A stretch of DNA of 64,000 nt from RGIG5579 sp045602025 (lineage in GTDB: Bacteria > Bacillota > Clostridia > Oscillospirales > SIG627), in assembly GCA_045602025.1 (NCBI GenBank), contig JAZSAT010000038.1, forward strand, positions 71,100 to 135,099, read 5' to 3'. Below the pieces are notes generated by a model. That model was given only the letters and a program-made list of their open reading frames with translations. It was not told the origin of the DNA and ran no database searches. Below, piece by piece: positions 27,036 through 35,345 of the stretch. Numbering within the stretch: the stretch's first letter is position 1; the number at the start of each line of letters is the position of its first letter. Both the position numbers and the translations under genes were made by a program.

Positions 27036-28264
27036 TGTAACACCTTTAATATTTTTTCTGTATTTTCCGTAAGATCTCTGGATACCTCCACCGCAAGATC
27101 TGCGCAGGAGGTATAAATACCGTAACGCTCCTCATATCTCTTTTTCATATCCTCGGGATTTGAGGTAAGAGGTCTGTCTTTTGTGGAGATCAAGGCTTCA
27201 AGAGGCGCATCAAGAAACAGAATATCACCGTTTCCCTTCAGATAAGAAACATTTTCCTCCCGAAGAACAGCACCGCCGCCCGTGGCAATGACCTTCCCCT
27301 GAAAAGGCGCGATTTCCCGGATCACTTCACTTTCCAGATCACGGAAATGCTTTTCTCCCATTTGAGCGAAAATCTCGGGGATCTTTTTCCCTGCCTTTTC
27401 TCGGATCAGATCGTCCGTATCTAAAAAGTCCATATGCAAACTGCGGGCGATTTCTTTTCCGATGGTGCTCTTCCCGCTGCCGGGCATTCCCACAAGAACA
27501 ATATTTCTCTTTTCCTTTTGAATGCTCTTGTAAATGGGCAGAGTTTTTTCAAGAAGTCCCTTTTGCCCCGTAAAGATCTCCGCAGCGTATACCGCCTGAG
27601 ATACCAGCATATAAAGACCGTCAATACACGGGATCCCTCTCTTTTTCGCATCTAAAAGAAGCTTTGTTCTTCTCGGGTTGTAGATGGCATCCGCTACACC
27701 TGAAAGCTGTGGAAAGAAGGAGAGATCGATGGGACTTTCTCCCATATGAGGAAACATTCCGCAAGGAGTGGTATTGATGATCACTTCCGTATCGGAGAGA
27801 GTGATCGCTTTTTCATAAGTAATGCAGTCATCCTTTCCGGTTCGGCTGACTCTGAACACACTTTTTGCATGTAAGTGCTCACAAAGCTTTTTTGCCGTGC
27901 CGGAGGTTCCTCCGGAGCCGAGAATGAGAACCTTTTTTCCTTTTACAAAAATATTTCCGTATTCCAGCATTGCCTTCATACCGAGAAAATCCGTATTGTA
28001 TCCGAAAAGCTCTCCCCCGCGCTTTACAACGGTATTCACCGCACCGCAGAGCACCGCTTCCTCGGAGATCTCCTTCAAATACGGGATCACATCTTTTTTG
28101 TAAGGGATGGTCACATTGATGCCGTCAAAATCCCGACGGGTCATAAAATCATCAAGCTTTTCCTTTTCCACAGGCCAGAGAGCATAATCATAAAGCCCGA
28201 TCTTTTCGTGAATGATCGCCGAAAAGCTGTGTCCCAATTTTTCACCGATGCAGCCGTAGTTCAT
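27032..28264 (-). CDS. aroE-aroK: Shikimate dehydrogenase - shikimate kinase fusion
   Basis: 410 residues from the ATG at 28264, which overlaps the aroC stop as ATGA. Residues 1-245 are a short AroE: GEKLGHSFSAIIHEKI, DGINVTIPYKK with the catalytic Lys, VNTVVKRGGELFGYNTDF, NAD(P) motif LILGSGGTSGTAKKL and DGLYMLVSQAVYA. Residues about 250-410 are shikimate kinase: Walker A VGMPGSGKST, DFLDTDDLI, FRDLESEV, ATGGGAVLRE and the lid region RPLTSNPE. The single chain carries two consecutive-route steps (dehydroshikimate to shikimate to shikimate 3-phosphate). Bacterial enzymes are more often separate; no linker frameshift is seen. Confidence 0.95.
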   Translation of the reverse strand: MNYGCIGEKLGHSFSAIIHEKIGLYDYALWPVEKEKLDDFMTRRDFDGINVTIPYKKDVIPYLKEISEEAVLCGAVNTVVKRGGELFGYNTDFLGMKAMLEYGNIFVKGKKVLILGSGGTSGTAKKLCEHLHAKSVFRVSRTGKDDCITYEKAITLSDTEVIINTTPCGMFPHMGESPIDLSFFPQLSGVADAIYNPRRTKLLLDAKKRGIPCIDGLYMLVSQAVYAAEIFTGQKGLLEKTLPIYKSIQKEKRNIVLVGMPGSGKSTIGKEIARSLHMDFLDTDDLIREKAGKKIPEIFAQMGEKHFRDLESEVIREIAPFQGKVIATGGGAVLREENVSYLKGNGDILFLDAPLEALISTKDRPLTSNPEDMKKRYEERYGIYTSCADLAVEVSRDLTENTEKILKVLQ

Positions 28265-29364
28265 TTTTCTGCCTCCGGCAAGAAAAAGTCTGTTCCGAAA
28301 CGGGCGGTTAGCATATCGCAAAGAACCAGTGCCACCACGGAATCCAAAACGATCCTTGCCCGGTGAACGATACAGGGGTCGTGTCTGCCGCCAAAGGAGG
28401 TGCGGCACTCCTTCCCCTCGGATAAAAGCACCGTTTCCTGTTCCTTGGAAATAGTGGGAGTCGGCTTTACTGCACAGCGGAAGAGAAGGGGCATTCCGTT
28501 TGTAATACCGCCGTTGATACCGCCGTTTCGGTTGGTACGGGTCAAGACCCTTCCTTCGCTGTCAAGGCAGAAGGGATCGTTTGCTGCGCTTCCCTTCATT
28601 CGGCAAAGATCAAACCCGTCGCCGAATTCCACCCCTTTGATGGCGGGAATGGAAAAAACAGCGTGGGACAAAACCCCTTCCAGTGTATCAAACCAAGGCT
28701 CACCCAATCCGCCGGGAACACCGAGAACACAGGTCTCAAGCACGCCGCCTACACTGTCCCCTTCTGTCTTGGCTTCCAAAATGACCTTTTTCATTTCTTC
28801 TTCCGCCAAGGAAGAAAGGGTAGGAAAGCTTTTTTCTTCTAAATCCAAAATATCTTTTTCTATATTTTCAAAGGAAATATCCTTTACATCCATGATCGAC
28901 TGAATATGGGTTCCGATGCGTATTCCTTTTTCCTTCAGCATTTCTCTGAAAATAGCACCTGCCGCAACCAGCGGTGCCGTAATTCTGCCGGAAAAATGGC
29001 CTCCCCCGTTGGGATCCTGAAATCCGTGATACTTCAGCTGCGCCGAAAAATCCGCATGACCGGGACGAAGAGCCTTTTCCTTCTGATAGTCGGAGGATCT
29101 TTGCTCCTTATTGGGAATCAGTATGCAAAGAGGGGTACCTGTAGTCCTTCCCTTGTAAACACCGCTGACAATGCGAAAGGGGTCTGATTCCTGTCGGGCG
29201 GTGGAAATACTCCCCGAAGGACGCCGAAGGGACAGTGCCTTTTCTATTTTTTCTTCCGATACTGGAATGCCGGGAGTCAATCCATCGATCACACAGCCGA
29301 TCTCTTTGCCGTGGCTTTCTCCGAACAGGGTTAACGAAACGGATGTTCCAAAGGTATTTTTCAT
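28261..29364 (-). CDS. aroC: Chorismate synthase
   Basis: A 367-residue FMN-dependent enzyme that eliminates phosphate from EPSP to give chorismate. Signature regions are present: GESHGKEIGCVIDGLTPG (residues 14-31), RQESDPFRIVSGVYKGRTTGTPL, RPGHADFSAQLKYHGFQDPNGGGHFSGR, and near the C-terminus RTNRNGGINGGITNGMPL and GGRHDPCIVHRA. It needs reduced FMN from an unlinked reductase. Overlaps aroB by 4 nt and the aroE-aroK fusion by 4 nt. Confidence 0.97.
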   Translation of the reverse strand: MKNTFGTSVSLTLFGESHGKEIGCVIDGLTPGIPVSEEKIEKALSLRRPSGSISTARQESDPFRIVSGVYKGRTTGTPLCILIPNKEQRSSDYQKEKALRPGHADFSAQLKYHGFQDPNGGGHFSGRITAPLVAAGAIFREMLKEKGIRIGTHIQSIMDVKDISFENIEKDILDLEEKSFPTLSSLAEEEMKKVILEAKTEGDSVGGVLETCVLGVPGGLGEPWFDTLEGVLSHAVFSIPAIKGVEFGDGFDLCRMKGSAANDPFCLDSEGRVLTRTNRNGGINGGITNGMPLLFRCAVKPTPTISKEQETVLLSEGKECRTSFGGRHDPCIVHRARIVLDSVVALVLCDMLTARFGTDFFLPEAEK

Positions 29365-30377
29365 AGTTTTCCGCCTCTCACTTTTTCAGCAAAATCACAA
29401 AAAGGCAGCTTTTCCATACGGAAAGCTCCCACCTCATCCACACGGACAATGGTAATATCCTCTCCCGACATTTTCTTGTCGTGAGAAAGAGACGCCACAA
29501 GGGCTTCTGCATCCCCTTCCCATTTTGTGGGAAGAGAAAGCTTTTCAAGAACAGGCAAAAGTCTTTCTCTTACCTTTTCCGAGCACATGGGGATCATACC
29601 GAGCGCAACACTTTCCCCGTGATAATAGGGGTCAGAGGTCCGAAAGCTTTCGCTTTCGATGGCGTGGGCCAGGGTATGACCGAAATTGAGTACCTTACGA
29701 AGGCCCGCTTCCTTTTCGTCCTCTTCCACTACCATTTTCTTGGCAAGAAGACTTTTTTCGATAATGGTATCGATCTTTTCCATAGGATCGCCCTCCTCAA
29801 ACAGAGCGAAAAAATCCTTGTCAAAGGTCAGAGCCATTTTCACCGATTCCGCAAGTCCGTTTGCGATCTGTCTTTTGGGCAGAGAATCAAGAACCTCCGG
29901 ATCGATCAAAACTGCTTTCGGCGGATAAAAGGCACCCACCATATTCTTCAGCCCTCGGAAATTAATGGCAACCTTTCCGCCGATGGAGGAATCCACCTGG
30001 GACAAGATGGTCGTAGGAATGTTATAAAAATCCACGCCTCTTAAAAAGCTTGATGCCACAAAGCCCCCAAGGTCTCCCACCACACCGCCGCCAAGGGAGA
30101 TGAGGCAATCGCTGCGGGTAAAGCCTTTTTCCAGCATAAAGCCGAGGATCGCGTCAAAAGACGCCATACTCTTGGAATCCTCCCCGGGTTTTATCACAAA
30201 AAGATAAGGCTCCTTGCACTGCCGGGAAAGGGTATCAATATATGCCTCCGGAATATTTTCATCGGTCAGAATAAGGCACTTGCGGGAAAGATTGAGCTTT
30301 TCTCCCGCCAAAGAAAGAACGCCCCGTTCCAGATAAATGGGGTAAGCTGCGCTTTGCGTTCGGATAGAAAGAGTCAT
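29361..30377 (-). CDS. aroB: 3-Dehydroquinate synthase
   Basis: A 338-residue NAD- and zinc-dependent enzyme that cyclises DAHP. Motifs: PGEDSKSMASFDAIL near residue 64, the NAD-binding LISLGGGVVGDLGGFVAS near 92, IPTTILSQVDSSIGGKVAIN near 120, and the metal-binding FGHTLAHAIE near 232 followed by HGESVALGM. Starts 8 nt after pheA. Slightly shorter than E. coli AroB (362 residues) but with all key elements. Confidence 0.96.
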   Translation of the reverse strand: MTLSIRTQSAAYPIYLERGVLSLAGEKLNLSRKCLILTDENIPEAYIDTLSRQCKEPYLFVIKPGEDSKSMASFDAILGFMLEKGFTRSDCLISLGGGVVGDLGGFVASSFLRGVDFYNIPTTILSQVDSSIGGKVAINFRGLKNMVGAFYPPKAVLIDPEVLDSLPKRQIANGLAESVKMALTFDKDFFALFEEGDPMEKIDTIIEKSLLAKKMVVEEDEKEAGLRKVLNFGHTLAHAIESESFRTSDPYYHGESVALGMIPMCSEKVRERLLPVLEKLSLPTKWEGDAEALVASLSHDKKMSGEDITIVRVDEVGAFRMEKLPFCDFAEKVRGGKL

Positions 30378-30385
30378 TTTGCCTC

Positions 30386-31483
30386 CTAAGATAATTTGCT
30401 TTCTTTTTCAAAAGAGCCGAGCACCTTCAGGTCGTTACAGTTTTCTCCCAGAATCGCCAGCATCTTCTCACCCTCTTCCGAGCGGATCCTTCCTTCTCCT
30501 TCGCAGAAGAAATAATATTCCCAGGACAGGTTCTTGGTAGGACGGCTCTTAATGGCGCGCAGGTTAAAGCCGTGGGTACCGATGGCAGAAATTGCCTTTG
30601 CAAGGGCACCCGCTTCATTTTTAACGGTAAAGAGCATCACAAACTGATTCTCTTCGGAAGAAGGGTTCTTTTGGGTGCGGGAAAAAACGGCAAAGCGCGT
30701 AGTATTGCCGCCGCTTTCGTGAATATGCCCCCGAAGCACCTGAAGCCCGAATTCCTCTGCCGCCTCAAGGCTTCCGATGGCGGCAAGAGTGGGGTCGTCG
30801 GATTCTGCCACTCTTTTGGCGGCAACGGCGGTATTCACCGCCTCCTCGGTCTTCACCCCAAGCTGCTTTAAAAAGGGTGCGCACTGGGACAGTGCCTGAG
30901 GATGGCTGATTACGGTTTTGATCTGAGAAAGAGATGCTCCCTTTTTCGCAAGAAGGTTCTGCTCGATCTCAATATCATAAATGCCGTTGATATAAAGGGA
31001 GCCGAAAAAGGCAAGGTCCATCACCTTTCCCACATCGCCCCCGGTACTGTTTTCCAAAGGAAGGACAGCCACATCGCTTCTTCCCTCCTCCACCGCACGG
31101 TACGCAGCTTCAAAATCGGGGTATCCCACTGCCTCCCCATCGGGGAAGATCTTCTTTGCCGCAATTTCGGCAAAAGCACCGTGTACCCCGGAAAAGGCTA
31201 CCTGCATACCGCTGACAAGCCTTTTCTGATAGGCTTTGGAAATATCCATCACAGAATGAAGATAATTTACATAATATCCGCGAAGTGTCTCGCTATCCAC
31301 ACGGTCTGCGCCCTTTTGGAGAACGATCTCCTCCCGGGCAGGGTCAAAAATAGGCATGCCCGTTTCTTTTTTGTAAAGAGCTACCTTTTCCGCCGCCTTC
31401 ATACGCTGGCAGAAAAGAGAGGCCATTTCACGGTCAATGCGGTCGATCTCACCGCGCGCTTCTGTCAAAAGATCTTTGTTCAT
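30386..31483 (-). CDS. pheA: Bifunctional chorismate mutase / prephenate dehydratase
   Basis: A 365-residue protein of three parts. Residues 1-90 are an AroQ-class chorismate mutase (REIDRIDREMASLFCQRMKAAEKVALYK). Residues about 92-270 are prephenate dehydratase: VAFSGVHGAFAEIAAKKIF, VLPLENSTGGDVGKVMDL, and GGNTTRFAVFSR with the catalytic Thr. Residues about 280-360 are an ACT domain (NEAGALAKAISAIGTHGFNLRAIKSRP), so phenylalanine feedback control is likely. It makes phenylpyruvate; the neighbouring aminotransferase can finish phenylalanine. The TAATG overlap with the aminotransferase stop shows coupling. Confidence 0.95.
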   Translation of the reverse strand: MNKDLLTEARGEIDRIDREMASLFCQRMKAAEKVALYKKETGMPIFDPAREEIVLQKGADRVDSETLRGYYVNYLHSVMDISKAYQKRLVSGMQVAFSGVHGAFAEIAAKKIFPDGEAVGYPDFEAAYRAVEEGRSDVAVLPLENSTGGDVGKVMDLAFFGSLYINGIYDIEIEQNLLAKKGASLSQIKTVISHPQALSQCAPFLKQLGVKTEEAVNTAVAAKRVAESDDPTLAAIGSLEAAEEFGLQVLRGHIHESGGNTTRFAVFSRTQKNPSSEENQFVMLFTVKNEAGALAKAISAIGTHGFNLRAIKSRPTKNLSWEYYFFCEGEGRIRSEEGEKMLAILGENCNDLKVLGSFEKESKLS

Positions 31484-32667
31484 TACTTGTACTCCTCCAT
31501 CAGCTTGCGGAAAGCAGGCAGGGAATTCACAATGGTATCACGGCTGACACAGTACGCGATCCTCACAAAGCCCTTGACACCGAAGGAATCGCTGGGTACC
31601 ACCAGAAGATCGTATTTCTTTGCTTTTTCCGCAAAGGCATTTGCATCCTCTTCGGGAGATTTTACAAAAAGATAGAAGGCTCCCTCGGGAGGCGTGACCA
31701 CATATCCCATTTCGGAAAGATTCTCCGATAAAATACGGCAGTTTTCTCTGTATGCCTCTACATCACTTGTTACACCGAGGCATTTTAAGATCACTCTCTG
31801 CCAAAGGGAAGGTGCGCAAACAAAGCCAAGGCTTCTGCCCGCACCGCAGACAGCGGCAAACACATCACGGGCATTTTCCATTTTGGGAGAAACCAAAAGA
31901 TAACCAATTCTCTCACCGGGGAGAGATAAGGACTTACTGTAGGAATAGCCTACCAGCGTGCGGTCGTAAAGATTCGGAAGATAAGGAACGCTTCCCTTTC
32001 CGTAATAAAGCTCACGGTAAGGCTCGTCGCTGAGAAGGTAGATTTCTGTTCCGTACTCCTTCTCTTTTTTACGAAGAACATCGGCAAGCTTTCTCAGGCT
32101 TTCTTCGGAATATACCGCGCCGGTGGGGTTGTTGGGGGAGTTGAGAAGGACTACCTTGGTGTTTGCGGTGATGGCCTCCTCCATTTTTTCAAGATCAAGC
32201 TGGAAGGAGGGCATCTTACAGCAAACAGGCACAAGCTTTCCGCCTGCCTTTTCGATGAAAACGCGATACTCGGGGAAAAAGGGTGCGGGAACCACAACCT
32301 CATCTCCGGGATTCAAAAGAGCATGAAGTGCACAGGTAAGAGATGCGGCAGCACCGCAGGTCATATAGATAAATTCCCCTTTTGCCTCAAAGCCGAATCT
32401 TTCTTTAACAGAATCGGCAATGGCACCTCTTACCCCCATATCACCTGCAGAAGAGGTATATCCGTGGAGAAGGCAAGGGTTCATTTCCTTTACAAGCTCT
32501 GTGATGGCTTCGCCGATCTGATCGGGCGCGGGAATACTGGGATTTCCCAGAGAAAAATCATATACATTTTCCGGACCGATCTCTCTTTTTCTTTTTGCAC
32601 CGTATTCCGCAATGGCACGGATCACCGAGCTTTCATAACCGAGCTTCATCATTTCCTGTGAGATCAT
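31483..32667 (-). CDS. Class I/II PLP-dependent aminotransferase
   Basis: A 394-residue fold-type I aminotransferase of the aspartate/aromatic group. The PLP lysine is in VGYSYSKSLSLPGERIGYL near residue 238; NSPNNPTGAVYSEE near 175 and the LSDEPYRELYYG region near 210 are also conserved. As first gene of an operon that ends in phenylpyruvate and hydroxyphenylpyruvate it most likely makes Phe and Tyr, though broad specificity is usual. Start ATG at 32667 has GGAGG ten nt before. It sits directly behind the attenuator (32691-32736). Confidence 0.9.
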   Translation of the reverse strand: MISQEMMKLGYESSVIRAIAEYGAKRKREIGPENVYDFSLGNPSIPAPDQIGEAITELVKEMNPCLLHGYTSSAGDMGVRGAIADSVKERFGFEAKGEFIYMTCGAAASLTCALHALLNPGDEVVVPAPFFPEYRVFIEKAGGKLVPVCCKMPSFQLDLEKMEEAITANTKVVLLNSPNNPTGAVYSEESLRKLADVLRKKEKEYGTEIYLLSDEPYRELYYGKGSVPYLPNLYDRTLVGYSYSKSLSLPGERIGYLLVSPKMENARDVFAAVCGAGRSLGFVCAPSLWQRVILKCLGVTSDVEAYRENCRILSENLSEMGYVVTPPEGAFYLFVKSPEEDANAFAEKAKKYDLLVVPSDSFGVKGFVRIAYCVSRDTIVNSLPAFRKLMEEYK

Positions 32668-32690
32668 TTTTTCTTTCCTCCAAACAAAAT

Positions 32691-32736
32691 AAAAAAATCC
32701 GCCGTTCCGTTTTATTGCAAAACAGGAAATGCGGAC
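32691..32736 (-). promoter_or_regulatory. Attenuator terminator before the aromatic operon
   Basis: Left-reading hairpin: outer arms TCCGC (32735-32731) and GCGGA (32702-32698), inner arms TTCC and GTTTT pairing with AAAAC and GGAA, then T7 (32697-32691). The 5' arm GTCCGC (32736-32731) can instead pair with GCGGAC (32787-32782), which lies inside the leader peptide frame, giving an antiterminator. This is the layout of ribosome-mediated attenuation. Confidence 0.75.
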
Positions 32737-32760
32737 GATCTGAACTTTAGAAAATAGTAC

Positions 32761-32826
32761 TTATTTTCCGGAGCACAGGCAGTCCGCTGCAGTAAAGTAA
32801 TAAAATCGAGCAAAATACTGAGTCAT
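32761..32826 (-). CDS. Phe/Tyr-rich leader peptide
   Basis: A 21-codon frame starting at the ATG at 32826, with AAAGGAG nine nt upstream, ending at TAA. Residues 3-11 read QYFARFYYF: six aromatic codons (three Phe, three Tyr) in eight positions. No protein family is expected. It lies between a strong promoter and the attenuator hairpin of an operon making exactly these two amino acids. Stalling at scarce Phe or Tyr codons would leave the ribosome 5' of GCGGAC (32787-32782), freeing it to pair with GTCCGC and break the terminator. Confidence 0.78.
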   Translation of the reverse strand: MTQYFARFYYFTAADCLCSGK

Positions 32827-32856
32827 ACCGCCGTCTCCTTTCAAAAATTTTTATCT

Positions 32857-32885
32857 ATTATATGATAGATAACGAAAAAAGTCAA
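32857..32885 (-). promoter_or_regulatory. Sigma-A promoter of the aromatic operon
   Basis: Left-reading TTGACT (32880-32885), 17 nt, TATAAT (32857-32862). The transcript would start near 32850, about 25 nt before the leader ATG. Confidence 0.88.
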
Positions 32886-32895
32886 GCAAAAACAA

Positions 32896-32924
32896 GAAAA
32901 AAAGCCCGAAGATTCGGACTTTTT
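32896..32924 (-). terminator. Terminator of the spoIIA operon
   Basis: AAAGCCCGAA (32901-32910) opposite TTCGGACTTT (32913-32922), one G-U pair, with an A run on the left giving left-reading T tract. Touches the sigF stop codon. Confidence 0.78.
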
Positions 32925-33646
32925 CACGAAGCGGAGAAGAATTCCTCCCGCATTTTTTTCAAGATTCTCTTTTCTTCCCTCGATACCTTCACCTGCGTCA
33001 GTCCCAAAAGGCGGGCAGTCTGCTCCTGGGTCATAGCGCGAAAATACCGAAGCTCAATGAGTCTCTTTTCCTCCACAGGTAAATTGGAGACCGCTTCCCG
33101 AAGGGCAATTTTACTTACCTCCTCTTCAATGCTGTCCTCTCCGATGATCTTTTCGGGGGAAAAGCCCGTGGCTTCATCCTCTGCGTAAAGGGAAAGGGCA
33201 GGCCTTGCGGATTCCATGGCGAGAACCGCCTTTTCTTCGCTGAGGGAAAGGGCCTTGCAAATGGTCTCCATGGTGGGACTTTTTCCCTCTTTTTTCTCGT
33301 ATTCCTCCGAGAATCTGAAAATAGAAGCTGCGTTGCTTCGCATCTCACGGCTGATCTTGATCCATCCGTCATCCCGCAGAAAACGCTTGATCTCCCCTAA
33401 AATAAGAGGAACCGCGTAGGTGGTAAAGCGGCAGTTTTTATCTTCCTTGAAGCCGCGGATGGCCTTGATCATTCCCACAGAACCGATCTGGATCAGATCC
33501 TCAAGTTCTACCCCGCGCCCCACAAAGCGAAGGGCGATGCTCTTCACAAGACCCATATTGGTGGAAACGATCTTTTCCATTGCCTTTTCATCCCCCTCTT
33601 GCGCCGCAAGAAGGGTATTATTATCGTTGATAAAGGGCGTTGTCAT
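32924..33646 (-). CDS. sigF: Forespore sigma factor SigF
   Basis: A 240-residue sigma-70 family factor directing early forespore transcription. Region 2 (NMGLVKSIALRFVGRGVELEDLIQIGSVGMIKAI, residues 30-63, with FKEDKNCRFTTYAVPLI), region 3 (GEIKRFLRDDGWIKISR) and region 4 with the HTH MTQEQTARLLGLTQVKVSREEKRIL near the C-terminus are all intact. The order spoIIAA-spoIIAB-sigF and the 4-nt overlap with spoIIAB fix the identity as sigma-F rather than sigma-G. Confidence 0.96.
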   Translation of the reverse strand: MTTPFINDNNTLLAAQEGDEKAMEKIVSTNMGLVKSIALRFVGRGVELEDLIQIGSVGMIKAIRGFKEDKNCRFTTYAVPLILGEIKRFLRDDGWIKISREMRSNAASIFRFSEEYEKKEGKSPTMETICKALSLSEEKAVLAMESARPALSLYAEDEATGFSPEKIIGEDSIEEEVSKIALREAVSNLPVEEKRLIELRYFRAMTQEQTARLLGLTQVKVSREEKRILKKMREEFFSAS

Positions 33647-34074
33647 CCAAGCTTTTTTCTCATGGTAATTCTGGTAAAGCCGGGCTTTGTGCTGATCCGG
33701 ACTCCGTCACAAAAGGCGGAAATAATGGGAAGGCCCATTCCGCTGCGCTCCCCTTCCCGATCGGTAGTGAAAAAGGGCTCCATTGCCTTCTCCACATCCT
33801 CGATCCCGCGTCCTTTATCCGTCACGCGCAAAACCAGGGTCCTATCCGAATAGAAGATCATTTCCAGAAAAACAAATTTCCCTTTATTTTCTCCCGAATA
33901 GCCATGTACAATGGCATTGGTCACCGCTTCACTTACTACCGTTTTGATATCGGCAAGCTGAGAAGGGGTCACTCCAAGATGCATCAAAAATCCCGCCGTT
34001 ACAATGCGGGCAAAGCTTTCATTTTGTCCCAGTGCAGGAAAGCGCACCCGAACGGAATTGATAACTTCCTTCAT
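33643..34074 (-). CDS. spoIIAB: Anti-sigma-F factor / serine kinase
   Basis: A 143-residue GHKL-fold protein that holds SigF inactive and phosphorylates SpoIIAA. The ATP-binding boxes are visible: N box VVSEAVTNAIVHGY (residues 46-59), G1 DKGRGIEDVEKAMEPFF near 98, and G2 RSGMGLPIISAF near 120. Length matches the family. Lies between spoIIAA (23 nt gap) and sigF (4 nt overlap). Confidence 0.96.
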   Translation of the reverse strand: MKEVINSVRVRFPALGQNESFARIVTAGFLMHLGVTPSQLADIKTVVSEAVTNAIVHGYSGENKGKFVFLEMIFYSDRTLVLRVTDKGRGIEDVEKAMEPFFTTDREGERSGMGLPIISAFCDGVRISTKPGFTRITMRKKLG

Positions 34075-34097
34075 GTTTTTTCCTCACATTCTCTTTG

Positions 34098-34409
34098 TCA
34101 TAAATACTTTGTTTCGATCCTTTTATCCATTCCCGCAAGGCGAAGGATCTTCATACACCCCTCGGTAGGATTTAAAAGCACAAGCTTTGCGCCCGCCTCA
34201 TCGCACTTTCTTTTTCTGCCGAGGATCAACCCCAGTCCCGAGGAATCCATAAACTCCGTTTCCCCAAGATCAATGAGAAGCCTTAAGGGCTTTTTTTCCT
34301 CAAACTGCCGATCGATCTCCTCCCGCAAGGAAGCGGCACTGTGGTGATCAATATCCCCGGTAATATGCGCGATCAGATCCTCATCTTTTACAGCTATGAT
34401 CAGTTTCAT
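34098..34409 (-). CDS. spoIIAA: Anti-sigma-F factor antagonist
   Basis: A 103-residue STAS-domain protein that, when unphosphorylated, frees SigF by binding SpoIIAB. The phosphorylation motif EFMDSSGLGLILGRKR has the usual DSSG serines at residues 56-57. First gene of the spoIIA operon; ATG at 34409 follows AAGGAAAAGG. The upstream region 34410-34490 shows no obvious sigma-A promoter; a sigma-H promoter is expected from other spore formers, but I could not find a clear match. Confidence 0.95.
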   Translation of the reverse strand: MKLIIAVKDEDLIAHITGDIDHHSAASLREEIDRQFEEKKPLRLLIDLGETEFMDSSGLGLILGRKRKCDEAGAKLVLLNPTEGCMKILRLAGMDKRIETKYL

Positions 34410-34491
34410 CGTCCTTTTCCTTTCTTGTTACTGTCTTTATCTTACAAAACAAAAAGAGCAAATTTTGTCATACTCTGTCACTCCCGCCTCG

Positions 34492-34519
34492 TTGACTTTT
34501 TTGTAAAAGAAGGTATAAT
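34492..34519 (+). promoter_or_regulatory. Sigma-A promoter of xth
   Basis: TTGACT (34492-34497), 16 nt, TATAAT (34514-34519); ATG at 34544 after AAAGGAAGG. Confidence 0.85.
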
Positions 34520-34543
34520 AAAATCCGAAAGGAAGGTTTTTGT

Positions 34544-35293
34544 ATGAAACTGATCTCTTGGAATGTAAACGGACTTCGGGCCTGTATGACAAAGGGCTTT
34601 ATGGATTTTTTCAATACTTGCGACGCAGACTTTTTCTGTATTCAGGAAAGCAAGATGCAAGAAGGACAGGCACAGGTCAATACCCCCGGCTTCTATCAGT
34701 TTTGGTCCAGTGCCGAAAAGAAAGGCTATTCGGGCACAGTGATCTTTTCCAAAAAGGAGCCTCTTTCCGTGGCCTTCGGGATCGACGGAAAATACAGCGA
34801 TGAGGGAAGGCTCATCACCTTGGAAATGCCCGATTTTTATCTGGTCAATTCCTATACCCCCAACGCACAGCCGGAATTGAAAAGACTTGACTACCGTATG
34901 GAGTATGAAGACGATTTGCGGGAATACCTCTCTTCTCTTGCAGGGGAAAAAAGCGTGATCCTCTGCGGCGATTTAAATGTGGCACATGAGGAGATCGACC
35001 TGAAAAACCCAAAAACCAATGTAGGTAACCCCGGCTTTTCCAATGAGGAAAGAGAAAAATTCTCCCGCCTTTTAGAGGCAGGCTTTACCGATTCCTTCCG
35101 CTATCTCTATCCCGACAAGAAGGACGCCTACTCCTGGTGGAGCTACCGTATGAAGGCAAGAGAGAGGAATGTAGGGTGGCGTATCGACTATTTTGTGGTC
35201 TCCCGCGACTTAAATGAAAAAATAAAAGACAGCGGCATCCTTCCCGAGGTGCAAGGGTCCGATCATTGCCCCATCTTTTTAGAACTAAAATAA
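34544..35293 (+). CDS. xth: Exodeoxyribonuclease III / AP endonuclease
   Basis: A 249-residue EEP-fold DNA repair nuclease that cuts at abasic sites and trims 3' ends. Catalytic motifs are complete: LISWNVNGLRA (residues 3-13, Asn), CIQESKMQ (Glu near 35), YTPNAQ, CGDLNVAHEEIDL (Asp/Asn near 142), FSNEEREKF, and GSDHCPIFLEL (Asp-His at the end). Single-gene unit with own promoter and terminator, divergent from the spoIIA operon. Confidence 0.96.
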   Translation: MKLISWNVNGLRACMTKGFMDFFNTCDADFFCIQESKMQEGQAQVNTPGFYQFWSSAEKKGYSGTVIFSKKEPLSVAFGIDGKYSDEGRLITLEMPDFYLVNSYTPNAQPELKRLDYRMEYEDDLREYLSSLAGEKSVILCGDLNVAHEEIDLKNPKTNVGNPGFSNEEREKFSRLLEAGFTDSFRYLYPDKKDAYSWWSYRMKARERNVGWRIDYFVVSRDLNEKIKDSGILPEVQGSDHCPIFLELK

Positions 35294-35326
35294 AAAAGAG
35301 AGAAGCAGTCGCTTCTCTCTTTTTTT
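35292..35326. terminator. Terminator of xth
   Basis: GAGAGAAGC (35298-35306) and GCTTCTCTC (35311-35319) over AGTC, A6 before and T7 after. Confidence 0.92.
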
Positions 35327-35345
35327 GTACCTTGTACCTTTTTCG

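Noticed and set aside
32691..32850. T-box riboswitch before the aromatic operon
   Set aside because: No T-box sequence (AGGGTGGNACCGCG) or specifier stem is found; the leader peptide plus attenuator explains the region better.
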